41,843 bases of DNA from an uncultured Planctomycetota bacterium (GCA_900696535.1 CAADGM010000254.1:1-41843), one strand, 5' to 3'; shown: positions 10,858 to 23,447, counted from the first letter of the stretch. The notes: generated from the sequence alone by a model not told the origin. A program made the numbers and translations.

Positions 10858-11799
10858 GTGATCGAGGTTCGCAACCTGAGCAAGGCGTACGGCGTCTACA
10901 AGGCGGTAGACGACATCTCGTTCTCGGTTCAGGAGGGCGAGATCGTCGGTTTTCTCGGACCTAATGGCGCCGGCAAGACGACGACGATTCGAATCCTGAC
11001 GTGCTTCATGCCCGCCACCTCAGGCTCGGCGAGTGTGGCCGGGTTCGACGTGCTGACGCAGTCGATGGATGTCCGGCGGTGCGTCGGGTACCTGCCGGAA
11101 TCGGTCCCGCTCTACCCCGAGATGCGCGTGCGGGAGGACCTGAACTTCCGCGGCAAGCTGCACGGGCTCAATCCGGGCGAACGGGCGGCTGCCATCACGC
11201 GCGTGGCGGATCGGTGCTGGCTGGGGGAGGTGATCGACCGCCCCATCGGCCATCTCTCGAAGGGCTATCGCCAGCGCGTGGGGTTGGCCGACGCACTGCT
11301 GCACAACCCGAAGATCCTGATCCTCGACGAGCCGACGGTCGGCCTCGACCCGACGCAGATTCGCGAGACGCGCTCACTGATCCGCGACCTGGCGCGCGAG
11401 CACACGGTCATGCTCAGCAGCCACATCCTGCCGGAGGTGGAGGCCACCTGCCAGCGAATCATCATCATCAACCGGGGGCGGCTGGTGGCCAGCGGCACGC
11501 CGGCGGAGTTGCGGACACGCGTCGCGGGCGAGGGCAAGCTGATCGCCGAGGTGAAGACGGCACCGCAGGAGGCGCTGGCCGCGGTGAAGGGCCTGGTGGG
11601 GGTGCAGGACGCGCATGCCGACGCGGTCGACGGGTGGGTGCGCGTGCAGGTCAGCGCGCAGCGCGACGTGCGCGAGGACATCGCCCGGCTGGCCGCGGAG
11701 AAGCGCTGGCCGCTGCGTGAGCTGCGCCGCGAGATCGCCACGCTCGAGGACTTCTTCGTCAAGATCGTCGCCGGCACGCGCGAGGAGCGCGAGGCGTAA
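10858..11799 (+). CDS. ABC transporter ATP-binding protein, GldA-like
   Basis: A 313-residue cytoplasmic ATPase. The GTG at 10858 is chosen because CTGGAGG lies about 7 bases upstream and the product then begins with IEVRNLSKAYG, a normal ABC start. Walker A is GPNGAGKTTT, the Q-loop region contains GYLPESVPLYPEMRV, the signature is HLSKGYRQRVGLADAL (a variant of LSGGQ common in ABC-2 drug/GldA-type ATPases), Walker B is ILILDEPTVGLDP and the H-loop is LSSHILPEVE. The C-terminal about 90 residues are the usual regulatory tail. With the next three genes it forms the Gld-like ABC cluster; in Bacteroidota GldA is needed for gliding, but homologous clusters occur in non-gliding bacteria, so the exported cargo is unknown. 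Confidence 0.93.
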   Translation: MIEVRNLSKAYGVYKAVDDISFSVQEGEIVGFLGPNGAGKTTTIRILTCFMPATSGSASVAGFDVLTQSMDVRRCVGYLPESVPLYPEMRVREDLNFRGKLHGLNPGERAAAITRVADRCWLGEVIDRPIGHLSKGYRQRVGLADALLHNPKILILDEPTVGLDPTQIRETRSLIRDLAREHTVMLSSHILPEVEATCQRIIIINRGRLVASGTPAELRTRVAGEGKLIAEVKTAPQEALAAVKGLVGVQDAHADAVDGWVRVQVSAQRDVREDIARLAAEKRWPLRELRREIATLEDFFVKIVAGTREEREA

Positions 11800-11894
11800 G
11801 CGCCGTCGGCGCGGCGTGCGCGGGGGTGTGCGTGTGACGGTACGAGTTTGAGCGGAATCGAGGGCGAAGCGATGACGCAGAGCGGAGAAGCCGA

Positions 11895-12614
11895 ATGAGG
11901 AACGTCCTGGCCATCATGCAGCGCGAGCTGCTCAGCCTCTTCTGCTCGCCGGTGGCCTACATCGTGATCGCGGGCTACCTGCTGATCACCGGCGTGTCGG
12001 TGCTGTGGAGCGGGGCGTTTGCGCCCGGTAAGCCCGCGTCGCTCGTGGAGGTGTTCTTCTGGGCGCCGTGGTTCCTAACGGTGATCGTCCCGGCGATCTG
12101 CATGCGGACGATCAGCGAGGAGTACCGCGCGGGCACCATGGAGAAGCTGATGACGGCGCCGCTGAGCGACTCTCAAATGGTGCTCGGCAAGTACCTGGCG
12201 TCGCTGGTCTTCTTCGTGGTCATGCTCGCACCGACGCTGGTGTACCTGTTCCTGATGCAGGCGTACGGCTCGCCGGATTGGGGCCAGTCGCTCGCGTCCT
12301 ACCTGGGCCTGCTGCTCGTGGGCGTGGCGTTCACGGCCTTCGGCGTGTTCGCCAGCAGCCTGACCAGTAATCAGGTCGTGGCCTGGATCCTCGGCTGGGT
12401 CCCGCTGCTGCTCTTCGCGGTCCTGGCCCGTTTCGCGGCCAACCAGGTTGAGGGCATCTGGCGGGCGGTCTTCCAGCAGATCAACGTGGTGGGGCGCTAC
12501 GAGACCTTCAGCAAGGGGCTGATCACGACCGACGGCGTGGTCTTCTTCCTCGCCGTCGCCATGCTGTTCATTTTCCTGACCGTCAAGGTGGTGGAGTCGC
12601 GACGATGGCGGTAG
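11895..12614 (+). CDS. ABC-2 type permease, GldF-like
   Basis: A 239-residue inner-membrane permease with six helices. It starts MRNVLAIMQRELLSLFCSPVAYIV, typical of this family, and carries the ABC-2 motif RTISEEYRAGTMEKLMTAPLSDSQMVLGKYLASL between helices 2 and 3. It follows the ATPase gene by 95 bp and overlaps the next gene by 10 bp, so the partners are almost certainly co-translated. Confidence 0.92.
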   Translation: MRNVLAIMQRELLSLFCSPVAYIVIAGYLLITGVSVLWSGAFAPGKPASLVEVFFWAPWFLTVIVPAICMRTISEEYRAGTMEKLMTAPLSDSQMVLGKYLASLVFFVVMLAPTLVYLFLMQAYGSPDWGQSLASYLGLLLVGVAFTAFGVFASSLTSNQVVAWILGWVPLLLFAVLARFAANQVEGIWRAVFQQINVVGRYETFSKGLITTDGVVFFLAVAMLFIFLTVKVVESRRWR

Positions 12615-14824
12615 CAACGGCAACGCAAGCCGGGCAGCGGCGGGTCTTCTACGGCCTGAACACGGCCGTCCAGGTCGTGATCGTGCTCGTCATCACGGTC
12701 GGGGCGGCGTACCTGGCCCAGCGCTTCCAGGGCAAGCTGGACGTCACCCGCTCGCGGATCAACAGCCTGAGCCCGCGCACGGAGAAGCTGCTCCGCTCGC
12801 TCAAGGATGACGTTCGCATCACCGCCCTCTACACGGTGCTCAGCGAGTACGACCAGCGGGCCCAGAAGCGGCAGGACATGGTTCGCGATCTGCTGCGGCT
12901 CTACGAGTCCGCCGCCCGCGGCAAGGTGACCGCGCGGCTGATCGACCCGATGAAGGACCGCAGCGAGCTGCCGGCCCTGCTTCGCCGTCTGCGCGACAAG
13001 CCGGCGTACAAGGAAGAGGCCCGCGCCCACCTCGATATCCTGGAGAGCTACGCCCCGCTTAACCAGAAGATTCTCGAACTGCTCGATCGCCAGCGCGGCG
13101 AGGCCGAACGGCTTGTCGCCGCGGCCGGCGAGCAGGCCGGCGTGCTGCCCGAGGTCGTCCGCTCGCTCGAGCAGTTCACCGAGCAGGCCGGTGAGGTCGC
13201 GCGCACACTGACCGAGCTCCAGGCCGAAGACCTGCCCCGCTATGGCTCCCAGGTCGAGACGGTACGGGCTTACCTCGACGGCGTCACGCGCTTCTTCAAC
13301 TCGGTCAAGGACTGGGTCGACAAGCGCGGCAACCAGGACGCCCGGACCCCGCCCGACGTGCTGAAGTTCCTCCAGGTAGCGGCGGGGGATTATGTCGCCC
13401 TGCTGCCAGAGATCACGGCGCTGACGACGCGCGCGCAGGAGCTCAAGCCGCTCGCGCTCGATGATCTGGCCGCGCAGCTTCGCGGCTGGGCCAACGCCCC
13501 GCCGATCATCGTGGAGACCGCTGAGCGGGCCGAGGTCGTCTCCTTCTGGGAGGCCTGGCCCTACCGCGCCGACGGGCAACTCAGCAAGGACGGCGACGAT
13601 CGCGACTTCGCCGGCGAGCAGGGCGTCTCCTCGGCGATCCTCAAGCTCACCGAGAAGGAGAAGACCGGCGTCATCTTCACGCGCTTCGGTGGACCGTCGC
13701 CGATCGTGCCAGACTTCTCCCGGGCCCAGTTCGGCCAGTTTCCCCGCGCCCCGTACGGCACGCTCAACGAGGCGCTTCAGAAGGCCAACTTCGTCACGGC
13801 CGACTGGGATGTGCAGGTCTCAAAGCAGCCGCCCGATGTCCCGGATGCCGTTCGGAAGATTTACGTCGTCTTCCCCCCGGCGCCGCCCCCGCAGCCCGAT
13901 CCGCGCCGCCCGCAGCCTCCGCCACAGGGCATGACCCCGGCGGACGTGGAGATCGTCCGCAAGGCCGTCGAGGAATCGGGCATGGCGATCTTCCTGGCGG
14001 CGTTCGTCCCGTCGAGTTCGCCGATCCCCGAGATGGGCGCGGGCAAGTATGAGTACGGCGACTACCTCCGGTCGACCTGGGGCGTCGAGGTCGAGCACAA
14101 CTACATCGTTCTGCCGTTCACGCCCGCGCTGGACACGCCGGGCGGTTACTGGCCGGCCCGATTCGCCAGCCGCGCCGTGCTCGAATCAACACTCTTTGAG
14201 TTGACGGATCACGCCATCTCGCGGCCCCTCGCGGCGTCGCCGATCGGCATGGATGTCGTTTGTCCGCTGTCGATCGTGCCCGCGAGCACTCGCCCGGCGG
14301 GTCTGAGCGTCGAGCCGGTGGTCCTGGTGCGAAAGGGGGCGGATGCCTGGGGCGTGAGCGACCTGACGGCGCTCAACGAGGAGCTTCGGACCCGGCAGTA
14401 CGCGACCCGCAAGGACACCGATCGCGCGCCGCCGTTCCCCGTCGCGGTCGCCGCGGAGCGTGCCGCATCACCGGCTGCGGAGGGGCAAGCGCCGACGCCG
14501 GCGAAGCGGCTGGTCGTGTTCGGCAGTGCGACGTTCATCAGCAACTCGCTTCTGGAGATGCCGGGTGGCATCATGCTGAGCGGGGCGGGGTTCCAGTCGT
14601 ACGCGGCGTTTCCAGGCATCCCGGACCTGTTCATCAACGCGCTGCACTGGGTGACGCACGACGCGGACCGGATCTCGGTCGGCGTCCGCGGCAGCGAGGT
14701 ACCCCGGCTGGACAAGCTCAAGGACGACGCCTGGCTGACGTTCTGGCGGGTCTTTCTGGTGGGTCTGTGGCCGGGCGCCGCGCTGCTGGTTGGCGCCGGC
14801 GTGTGGCTCATGCGGCGCAGGTAA
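12605..14824 (+). CDS. GldG-like ABC transporter auxiliary protein
   Basis: A 739-residue protein anchored by one helix at each end (about residues 18-40, and FWRVFLVGLWPGAALLVGAGVWLM near the C-terminus), leaving a large periplasmic domain. After the first helix comes LDVTRSRINSLSPRTEKLLRSL, the hallmark of GldG/ABC-auxiliary proteins (DUF7088 and PF09822 type). Residues about 60-270 contain long charged helices, and a Pro-rich linker lies near 425-440. It starts inside the end of the permease gene. In Gld systems this subunit associates with the permease; the function here is inferred only from that arrangement. Confidence 0.88.
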   Translation: MAVATATQAGQRRVFYGLNTAVQVVIVLVITVGAAYLAQRFQGKLDVTRSRINSLSPRTEKLLRSLKDDVRITALYTVLSEYDQRAQKRQDMVRDLLRLYESAARGKVTARLIDPMKDRSELPALLRRLRDKPAYKEEARAHLDILESYAPLNQKILELLDRQRGEAERLVAAAGEQAGVLPEVVRSLEQFTEQAGEVARTLTELQAEDLPRYGSQVETVRAYLDGVTRFFNSVKDWVDKRGNQDARTPPDVLKFLQVAAGDYVALLPEITALTTRAQELKPLALDDLAAQLRGWANAPPIIVETAERAEVVSFWEAWPYRADGQLSKDGDDRDFAGEQGVSSAILKLTEKEKTGVIFTRFGGPSPIVPDFSRAQFGQFPRAPYGTLNEALQKANFVTADWDVQVSKQPPDVPDAVRKIYVVFPPAPPPQPDPRRPQPPPQGMTPADVEIVRKAVEESGMAIFLAAFVPSSSPIPEMGAGKYEYGDYLRSTWGVEVEHNYIVLPFTPALDTPGGYWPARFASRAVLESTLFELTDHAISRPLAASPIGMDVVCPLSIVPASTRPAGLSVEPVVLVRKGADAWGVSDLTALNEELRTRQYATRKDTDRAPPFPVAVAAERAASPAAEGQAPTPAKRLVVFGSATFISNSLLEMPGGIMLSGAGFQSYAAFPGIPDLFINALHWVTHDADRISVGVRGSEVPRLDKLKDDAWLTFWRVFLVGLWPGAALLVGAGVWLMRRR

Positions 14825-14832
14825 CTCGAGCC

Positions 14833-17178
14833 ATGAACATCAAGACGACCATCGTTCTCCTGATCGCGCTGCTCGTCGGCGTGGTACTTTTCTTCCTGGT
14901 GCCTGCCCCGAAGGGCGAAGACGCCCAGCCTGCGTCTCCCAGACCGGCCGCCGGCGAGAGCAAGCCGCTCTTCGAGGCCCGGCCGACGGAAGGCGCAATC
15001 CGCCGCGTCGAAATCGAGATTCCCGATCGCCCGCGGATGGCTTTCGAGCGCATCGCCGCCGAGCCGAACGCGCCGGCGGGCGCGCAGGCCGAGTACCGCC
15101 TCGTCGAGCCCAGCGCCGGCGCCACCGAGGGCTGGGTGGTCCGGGGTGTAATCAGTGCCGTGCTGTTCGTGGATGTGCGCGAGCGCTTCGAGCCCGGCGC
15201 CGGCGGGCAGCCCACCGCGGCCGAGGCCGGCTTCGAGCCGCCGCAAGCGGTGGTTCGCCTGACCGACGACGGTGGCAAGACGTACGCCGTCGAGATCGGC
15301 CGCAAGGTGGTCATGTCGGACGACACGTACGTGCGGATTCCCGGCGAAAAGTTGATCCAGATCGCCAAGCGCGACCTGCTGCCCCAGGTCCGAAAGGAGC
15401 TGGGCGAGTTCCGCAGCAAGCGCCTGTTCGAAGCGAAGCCTGATGAGGTGGTTGCCCTGCGAATCGAGAGCGAGGGGCGCACGATTGCGCTGGACAGGGA
15501 CGCCGCGGGGGACTGGACATTCTCGTCTCCCTTCCGGGCGCATGCGGACCGGGAGAAGGTCCGGCAGCTCGCGACCCGCGCCACGCAGCTTCGCGTGGAC
15601 ACATTCGTGGCTGATACGCCGCAGTCGCTGGTGATGTACGGCCTCGAGCCGCCGGCGCTGACCTTCGAGATGACAACGGAGAAGGCGCCGCCACCGCCGC
15701 CGGCCGACGCAGGCGAGGAAGCCGCTCCGAAGCCGCAGCCGGCCCGCGTCACGATGAAGGCCCTGCTTGCATCGCCGGGCGGGATCGACGCGACGAAGCG
15801 GCACGTGAAGCTTGCCGACCTGCCTTGGGTCGCGACGGTCAGTGACGCCAGCGTGACGGGGCTGATCCCCGACCTCAAGGACCTGCGCGATCATCGCGTT
15901 GTCCGCGTCCGTGCTGCGGATGTCACGCGCGTCGAGCTCACCGGCAGCGGCGGGTCCGTGACGGCCGAGAAGGTCGACGGCGTCTGGACAGGCAGCGGCG
16001 ATGCCGGCGCGGTCGACTCCGCCGCCGTGGTCGAGCTGCTCGCCGAGATCGAGGGGCTCCGTGCGATTGACTTCATCGACGATGTCGGCGGCGACCCTCG
16101 GTCACCCGGCGCCCCGTACGGCCTGGCCGAGCCGCGCTCGATCGTGACGCTGACTGCGACCGGGCTGGTCGAGCCGATCACCCTCCGCGTCGGCGCTCGT
16201 ACGCCCCGTGGGCAGAGCGCGTACATTCAGCGCGGCGACGAGCCGTCGGTGCTGGTGGTTGGCGAGGCACAGGCGGGGCGGCTGGCCGCCGGCGCGGCGG
16301 GACTGCGCTCGCGGCAGGTCTTCCATTTTGCCGCCGACCAGCTTCAAGCGCTCGAGCTTGATCGCGACGGGCTGTCGCTCCGCGTGGAGCGAGCCGGCGA
16401 CGGATGGACGGCGACCGCCCCGCAGGGCGCAGTGATCAACGCCGCCGCCGTCAGCATGCTGGCCAGTAATCTGGCGCGACTGCGGGCCCGCGGCATTGCG
16501 ACCGGCGACGCGGGTGAGCCCGGGCTCGAGCGCCCCGCGGTCGAGTTTCGCTTCATGGTCACGCCGCCCGAAGATGAATCGGCTGCGGGGCCGCTGGCGC
16601 CGGTCGAGCACCGGCTGCGGCTGGCATTCCGGGACGGCGTGGGCCTGGCCCAGGCCGGTGACAACGCCACCGTCTACGAGTTGGACGAAGGCGTGTACCG
16701 TCTGCTGACGAGCGAGCTGCTCGATACCCGGCTGTTTACGTTCGCAGCCGATGACGTTGTCGCGTTCACGGTCCGTTCGCCGGCGGACACGCTCGAGTTT
16801 CGCCGCGAGCCGGACGGCACCTGGAAGTTCGTGCCGGACCCGTACGTCTCCGTCCCGGCCGAGAAGGTCAAGCAGGTCATCGAGAAGATTGCGCAGCTTC
16901 GCGTCGAGCGGTATGAGCGATACGAAAATGCGGATCTCGCGGCGGTCGGTCTGGCGGAGGGGACGCCCGCGGGGCTGAGCGTTGAGCTGAAGAGCGGCGA
17001 GCACTTTGTGGCGAACTTCACGACGCTGGCGGGTGAGTCATGCACGCGTTTCGGCGCGCGACCGGACGTGCGGCGCACGTTCCGGATACTCCAGCCGGAT
17101 TGCGAGGCGATCTTCACGACGCTTGAAGCGCTGCAGAAAGCCGACGCCCCGAAGGCTGCAACGCCCGGGACGCGGTAG
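14833..17178 (+). CDS. DUF4340 repeat protein of the Gld-like cluster
   Basis: A 781-residue, membrane-anchored periplasmic protein: one helix (TTIVLLIALLVGVVLFFLVPA) and then a long outer domain. Several repeats of the DUF4340 kind are visible, each with a phrase like LFEAKPDEVVALRIES...DWTFSSPFRAHADREKVRQL or LFTFAADDVVAFTVRS...TWKFVPDPYVSVPAEKVKQV, plus VYELDEGVYRLL. Proteins with this domain are typical neighbours of GldG-like genes. The ATG at 14833 comes 8 bp after the GldG-like stop and gives the expected anchor; the longer open frame upstream overlaps that gene and is Arg/Gly-rich. No enzymatic motif was seen, so a structural or cargo-binding role is likely. Confidence 0.88.
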   Translation: MNIKTTIVLLIALLVGVVLFFLVPAPKGEDAQPASPRPAAGESKPLFEARPTEGAIRRVEIEIPDRPRMAFERIAAEPNAPAGAQAEYRLVEPSAGATEGWVVRGVISAVLFVDVRERFEPGAGGQPTAAEAGFEPPQAVVRLTDDGGKTYAVEIGRKVVMSDDTYVRIPGEKLIQIAKRDLLPQVRKELGEFRSKRLFEAKPDEVVALRIESEGRTIALDRDAAGDWTFSSPFRAHADREKVRQLATRATQLRVDTFVADTPQSLVMYGLEPPALTFEMTTEKAPPPPPADAGEEAAPKPQPARVTMKALLASPGGIDATKRHVKLADLPWVATVSDASVTGLIPDLKDLRDHRVVRVRAADVTRVELTGSGGSVTAEKVDGVWTGSGDAGAVDSAAVVELLAEIEGLRAIDFIDDVGGDPRSPGAPYGLAEPRSIVTLTATGLVEPITLRVGARTPRGQSAYIQRGDEPSVLVVGEAQAGRLAAGAAGLRSRQVFHFAADQLQALELDRDGLSLRVERAGDGWTATAPQGAVINAAAVSMLASNLARLRARGIATGDAGEPGLERPAVEFRFMVTPPEDESAAGPLAPVEHRLRLAFRDGVGLAQAGDNATVYELDEGVYRLLTSELLDTRLFTFAADDVVAFTVRSPADTLEFRREPDGTWKFVPDPYVSVPAEKVKQVIEKIAQLRVERYERYENADLAAVGLAEGTPAGLSVELKSGEHFVANFTTLAGESCTRFGARPDVRRTFRILQPDCEAIFTTLEALQKADAPKAATPGTR

Positions 17179-17202
17179 CTCGCGCCGCGCGCAGCACCGG
17201 CG

Positions 17203-18186
17203 CTACGGCGTGAGCATGAGCCACGCCGCCCCGGCGACTGCGAGCAGCGCGCCGCACACCGCCCGCACGCCCACGCGCTCACGATAGAGGATGGCCGCAA
17301 TCGGCAGCACCAGCACCGGCGGCAGCGACGCGAGCGTCTGCGCAAGTCCGAGCGGGATCCGGTGCGCCGCCTCGAGAGACATCCACACGCCCAGGTACGG
17401 CCCCACAAGCGAGCCGCAGAACGTCAGCCCGATGCCCGCGTAGAACGCATGGCCAGGCGCCGGCGTCGGCCCGCCCGCGGGCGCTCGGCTCGCGCGGCGC
17501 AGTCGCCACGCGACGATCGGCACGGCCAGTACGGCGGCGCCGGCCATGCGCAGGAGCGTTGCGGCCTGGGGTTGCAGGTGCTGCTGGTCAGGCAGCCAGC
17601 CGTGGCCGATTCCCTGCTTGCTGAGGAGGAACCCACCGGCCTGGCACAGTGCCGCGAGCAAGCCGAGCGCGATGCCGGCGCCGAATTGCGGTCTGGGCGC
17701 GGAGCGCGTGTCGCCCACTTGGCGACCGAGGACGACCCACGCCACGCCGGCCAGCATCGCCGCGACACCCAGCCACCCGGCGGCGGGAATCGTCTCGCCG
17801 AGCACGAGCCAGCCGAGCAGGGCGGCGAAGAGCGGCGCGCCGGTCGTCATCATCAGCATGGCCGTGCGCGGCCCGACCCGCTCGAAGGCCATGAAGAGCG
17901 CCTGGTCCCCGAGATTGAGCCCGATCCACCCGGACAGGACGAGGAAAGCAACTTGGCCGACTTGCGCGGGCGGGACCCACTGCCCCGCAAGCAGTCGGTG
18001 CGTCACGGCCAGCAGCACGACTGCGACGAGAATGCGCAGGCCGTTGACGAGCGTGGCTCCGATCCGCCGCGCGGCCTCGTTGAAGAACACCGAAGTGGCC
18101 GTCCATAGGACCGACGTGGCGAGGGCCGCCGCGTAGCCCCACGCGACGGCGAGTTGGATCGCGGGCTCATCGAAGTCGGCCGGCAC
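17203..18186 (-). CDS. EamA/DMT family transporter
   Basis: A 327-residue inner-membrane protein with about ten helices arranged as two EamA repeats (residues about 12-145 and 170-325), each with the FIG-like end of helix pairs, for example GWIGLNLGDQALFMAFERVGPRTAMLMMTTGAPLFAALLGWLVLGE and GPYLGVWMSLEAAHRIPLGLAQTLASLPPVLVLPIAAILYRE. Members export amino acids, nucleotide sugars or other metabolites; the substrate here is unknown. The start is a GTG at 18186. A TATGAT box lies only 9-14 bases upstream, so the message may have almost no leader. The gene converges on the DUF4340 gene with a 24-bp gap. Confidence 0.88.
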   Translation of the reverse strand: MPADFDEPAIQLAVAWGYAAALATSVLWTATSVFFNEAARRIGATLVNGLRILVAVVLLAVTHRLLAGQWVPPAQVGQVAFLVLSGWIGLNLGDQALFMAFERVGPRTAMLMMTTGAPLFAALLGWLVLGETIPAAGWLGVAAMLAGVAWVVLGRQVGDTRSAPRPQFGAGIALGLLAALCQAGGFLLSKQGIGHGWLPDQQHLQPQAATLLRMAGAAVLAVPIVAWRLRRASRAPAGGPTPAPGHAFYAGIGLTFCGSLVGPYLGVWMSLEAAHRIPLGLAQTLASLPPVLVLPIAAILYRERVGVRAVCGALLAVAGAAWLMLTP

Positions 18187-18331
18187 GGGGGCGTATCATA
18201 CGCGTGAGCCCGGAACCGGCGTGAAGAGGCCAAGGCTGCCGCGTTCGAGGTCTTGTGCGGGTGTGCGGGTGAGTGGGTGTGGACGTGTGGAGGTGCGTGG
18301 GGCCGCGGGATCGGGCGTGCAGGGTGCAATG

Positions 18332-18781
18332 ATGCGGGCGGTCGTGCAGCGCGTGTTGTCGGCGAAGGTCACGGTGGATGACGAGGTCGTGGGCGCCATT
18401 GACGCCGGGCTGCTCGTGTATGCCGGCGCGGCCGCGGACGACGGCGAGGCCGACGTGCGCTACATTGCCGAGAAGGTAAGCGGCCTGCGAATCTTTCCCG
18501 ACGGGGCGGGCAAAATGAACCTGAGCGTCGCCGAGGTCGGCGGGGCGGTGCTGCTCGTCAGCGCGTTCACGGTGACCGCCGACGCGCGGCGGGGGCGACG
18601 CCCGTCATTCGACTCGTCGGCGTCGGGCGAGGTGGCGCGGCCGCTGATCGAGGCGCTGGAGGGGGCGCTGCGGGCGGCCGGGTTGCGCGTGGCCACGGGA
18701 CGGTTCGCGGAGCACATGCACGTGGAGAGCCTGAATGACGGACCGATCTGCATACTGCTCGATTCACGGCGCATCGTGTGA
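18332..18781 (+). CDS. dtd: D-aminoacyl-tRNA deacylase
   Basis: A 149-residue product beginning MRAVVQRVLSAKVTVDDEVVG, the standard DTD start. The ATG at 18329 directly before it is possible, but 18332 has better spacing from AGGG. DTD removes D-amino acids wrongly attached to tRNA. Two motifs at the active site are changed: SQFTL is SAFTV (residues 77-81, Thr80 kept, Gln replaced by Ala), and the NxGPVT motif ends as NDGPIC (135-140), keeping the Gly-Pro pair but not the last Thr. The rest (ARRGRRPSF, TGRFAEHMHV) is normal. Probably active, but its chiral selectivity could differ. Confidence 0.92.
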   Translation: MRAVVQRVLSAKVTVDDEVVGAIDAGLLVYAGAAADDGEADVRYIAEKVSGLRIFPDGAGKMNLSVAEVGGAVLLVSAFTVTADARRGRRPSFDSSASGEVARPLIEALEGALRAAGLRVATGRFAEHMHVESLNDGPICILLDSRRIV

Positions 18782-18933
18782 GTGAGTGGGGGTGGTGCAG
18801 GCTACCACGCCGACTGGGTGGCGCGGACGTCATGACTGCACGGGTGGCGCGGACATCCAACAAGCGGCCTGCCTGGGCCCGGAGCCGTGAGATCGAACAG
18901 CCCGAGCCGCCGAGATGGACACAGGGCTCAACC

Positions 18934-18966
18934 CTCCCCCATCCCCCTCACTGAGAGGGAGGGGAG
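18934..18966 (-). repeat. C/G-rich imperfect hairpin after cdsA
   Basis: CTCCCC (934-939) pairs with GGGGAG (961-966), and inside it CCCTC with GAGGG around ACTGA. It lies 15 bp past the cdsA stop in the minus direction. There is no T tract, so it is not a classical terminator. Repeats of this C-rich/G-rich form are common between genes in GC-rich genomes. The 18782-18933 stretch holds nothing else recognisable apart from two copies of GGTGGCGCGGAC. Confidence 0.4.
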
Positions 18967-18980
18967 TTAACGGATAGCGG

Positions 18981-19925
18981 CTACGCGCCGTCGAGGGGAA
19001 ACAGCCTTGTCCAGAACAGCCATGCCACCGGTGCGGCCAGCAGCGGCGAATCAAACACATCCAGCACGCCGCCGAGTCCTGGGAAGGCGTGGCCCGAGTC
19101 CTTCACGCGTGCGTCGCGTTTGAGGAGCGAGGCGCACAGGTCGCCGGCCACGGAGAAGACGCCGAGCAGCAGGCCCAGCAGGGCGAACGAGGCGACCGGA
19201 TGGAGCGCGTGCGGCGCCAGCCGCGTGACCTCGGCCTCATGCAGCCAGAGCCCCAGGCCCACCGAGACGGCAACCGCCGTGGCCATGCCGCCGGCGAAAC
19301 CTTCCCACGTCTTCTTGGGGCTGAGCCACTCGATCATCTTGTGCCGGCCCAGGGCCCTTCCGACGAAATAGGCCCCCGTGTCGGTCATCTTGACGATGAA
19401 CATGGAGAAGAGCAGCACGAGGACGCCGGTGGTTCCGCCAATCTCCATCCGCAGCCGTGTCATGAAGCTGGCCAGGCAGCCGGCGTAAAAGATGATGAAG
19501 AGCGTCGTGGCCAGATTCTCCATGGCGCTCTCGGTTCGGTGGCGAACGACCTGGACGACGAACGTGATCGCCACGGCGCAGGCCATCACGAGCAGCCCCC
19601 ACGAGTCACCGTGACTCGAGTCGCCACGCGCCAGGTGGAAACTGAGATAGGGCCCGAGCACGAGAATCGCGGTAAAGAGCAGGGCGAGCTTGCCGAAGGG
19701 TTTGTACCCGCGGGCCCGGGCCAGGACCACGAGCTCGTGCGTGGTCGCCAGCGTCAGCAGGAGCACGACCAGCGTCGAGATGGCGCCGTGCCGGACCCAG
19801 TCCGAGGGTGGCGAGACGGAGATCGCCCGGCCGCCTACCCCCGGGCCGGACAGGTAGCCATCCACGAGCAGCGCCGCGATGATGCCCGCGGCGAGCGTCA
19901 ATCCCACGACCAGTCGGGTCCGCAT
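18981..19925 (-). CDS. cdsA: Phosphatidate cytidylyltransferase
   Basis: A 314-residue integral membrane protein (about eight helices) that makes CDP-diacylglycerol, the precursor of phospholipids. The ATG at 19925 is chosen because the product then begins with the first helix (VVGLTLAAGIIAALLV); the open frame to 20057 is polar and unlike the family. The catalytic end is recognisable: FIVKMTDTGAYFVGRALGRHKM, SPKKTWEGFAGG, and SLLKRDARVKDSGHAFPGLGGVLDVFDS. The last motif departs from the CDP-signature: the His of PGHGG is Leu and the Arg after the first Asp is Val, while both Asp residues and KD remain. It follows uppS by 230 bp. Confidence 0.92.
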   Translation of the reverse strand: MRTRLVVGLTLAAGIIAALLVDGYLSGPGVGGRAISVSPPSDWVRHGAISTLVVLLLTLATTHELVVLARARGYKPFGKLALLFTAILVLGPYLSFHLARGDSSHGDSWGLLVMACAVAITFVVQVVRHRTESAMENLATTLFIIFYAGCLASFMTRLRMEIGGTTGVLVLLFSMFIVKMTDTGAYFVGRALGRHKMIEWLSPKKTWEGFAGGMATAVAVSVGLGLWLHEAEVTRLAPHALHPVASFALLGLLLGVFSVAGDLCASLLKRDARVKDSGHAFPGLGGVLDVFDSPLLAAPVAWLFWTRLFPLDGA

Positions 19926-20155
19926 GTTTTCCGTTGAGCCTTCCCTGGCCAATCCAGGCCCGGCGGATGTTCCGCGTCGCGGGCTCAGCTTGCAAGCGGT
20001 CGAGCGCGGTGGGCGACTTCCTTCAGCGCGAACTGACGCATCCCCGATGCGGCACAAGACCGGCCGGTGGCCGGTTCCTCAGGGTGTGGGCCACGAGCCT
20101 GCTGCCCTGGGACACGATCCCGGGGCAAGACGCCGAGCGAGCTCGTCAGGCGCTC

Positions 20156-20998
<843 letters not shown>

Positions 20999-21004
20999 GG
21001 GCAA

Positions 21005-23447
<2,443 letters not shown>

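Noticed and set aside
12497-13579. Minus-strand frame of 360 codons
   Set aside because: Antisense to the GldG-like gene, which has clear family motifs and tight coupling.
18941-18966. Intrinsic terminator for cdsA
   Set aside because: The hairpin is imperfect and has no T tract; kept only as a repeat.
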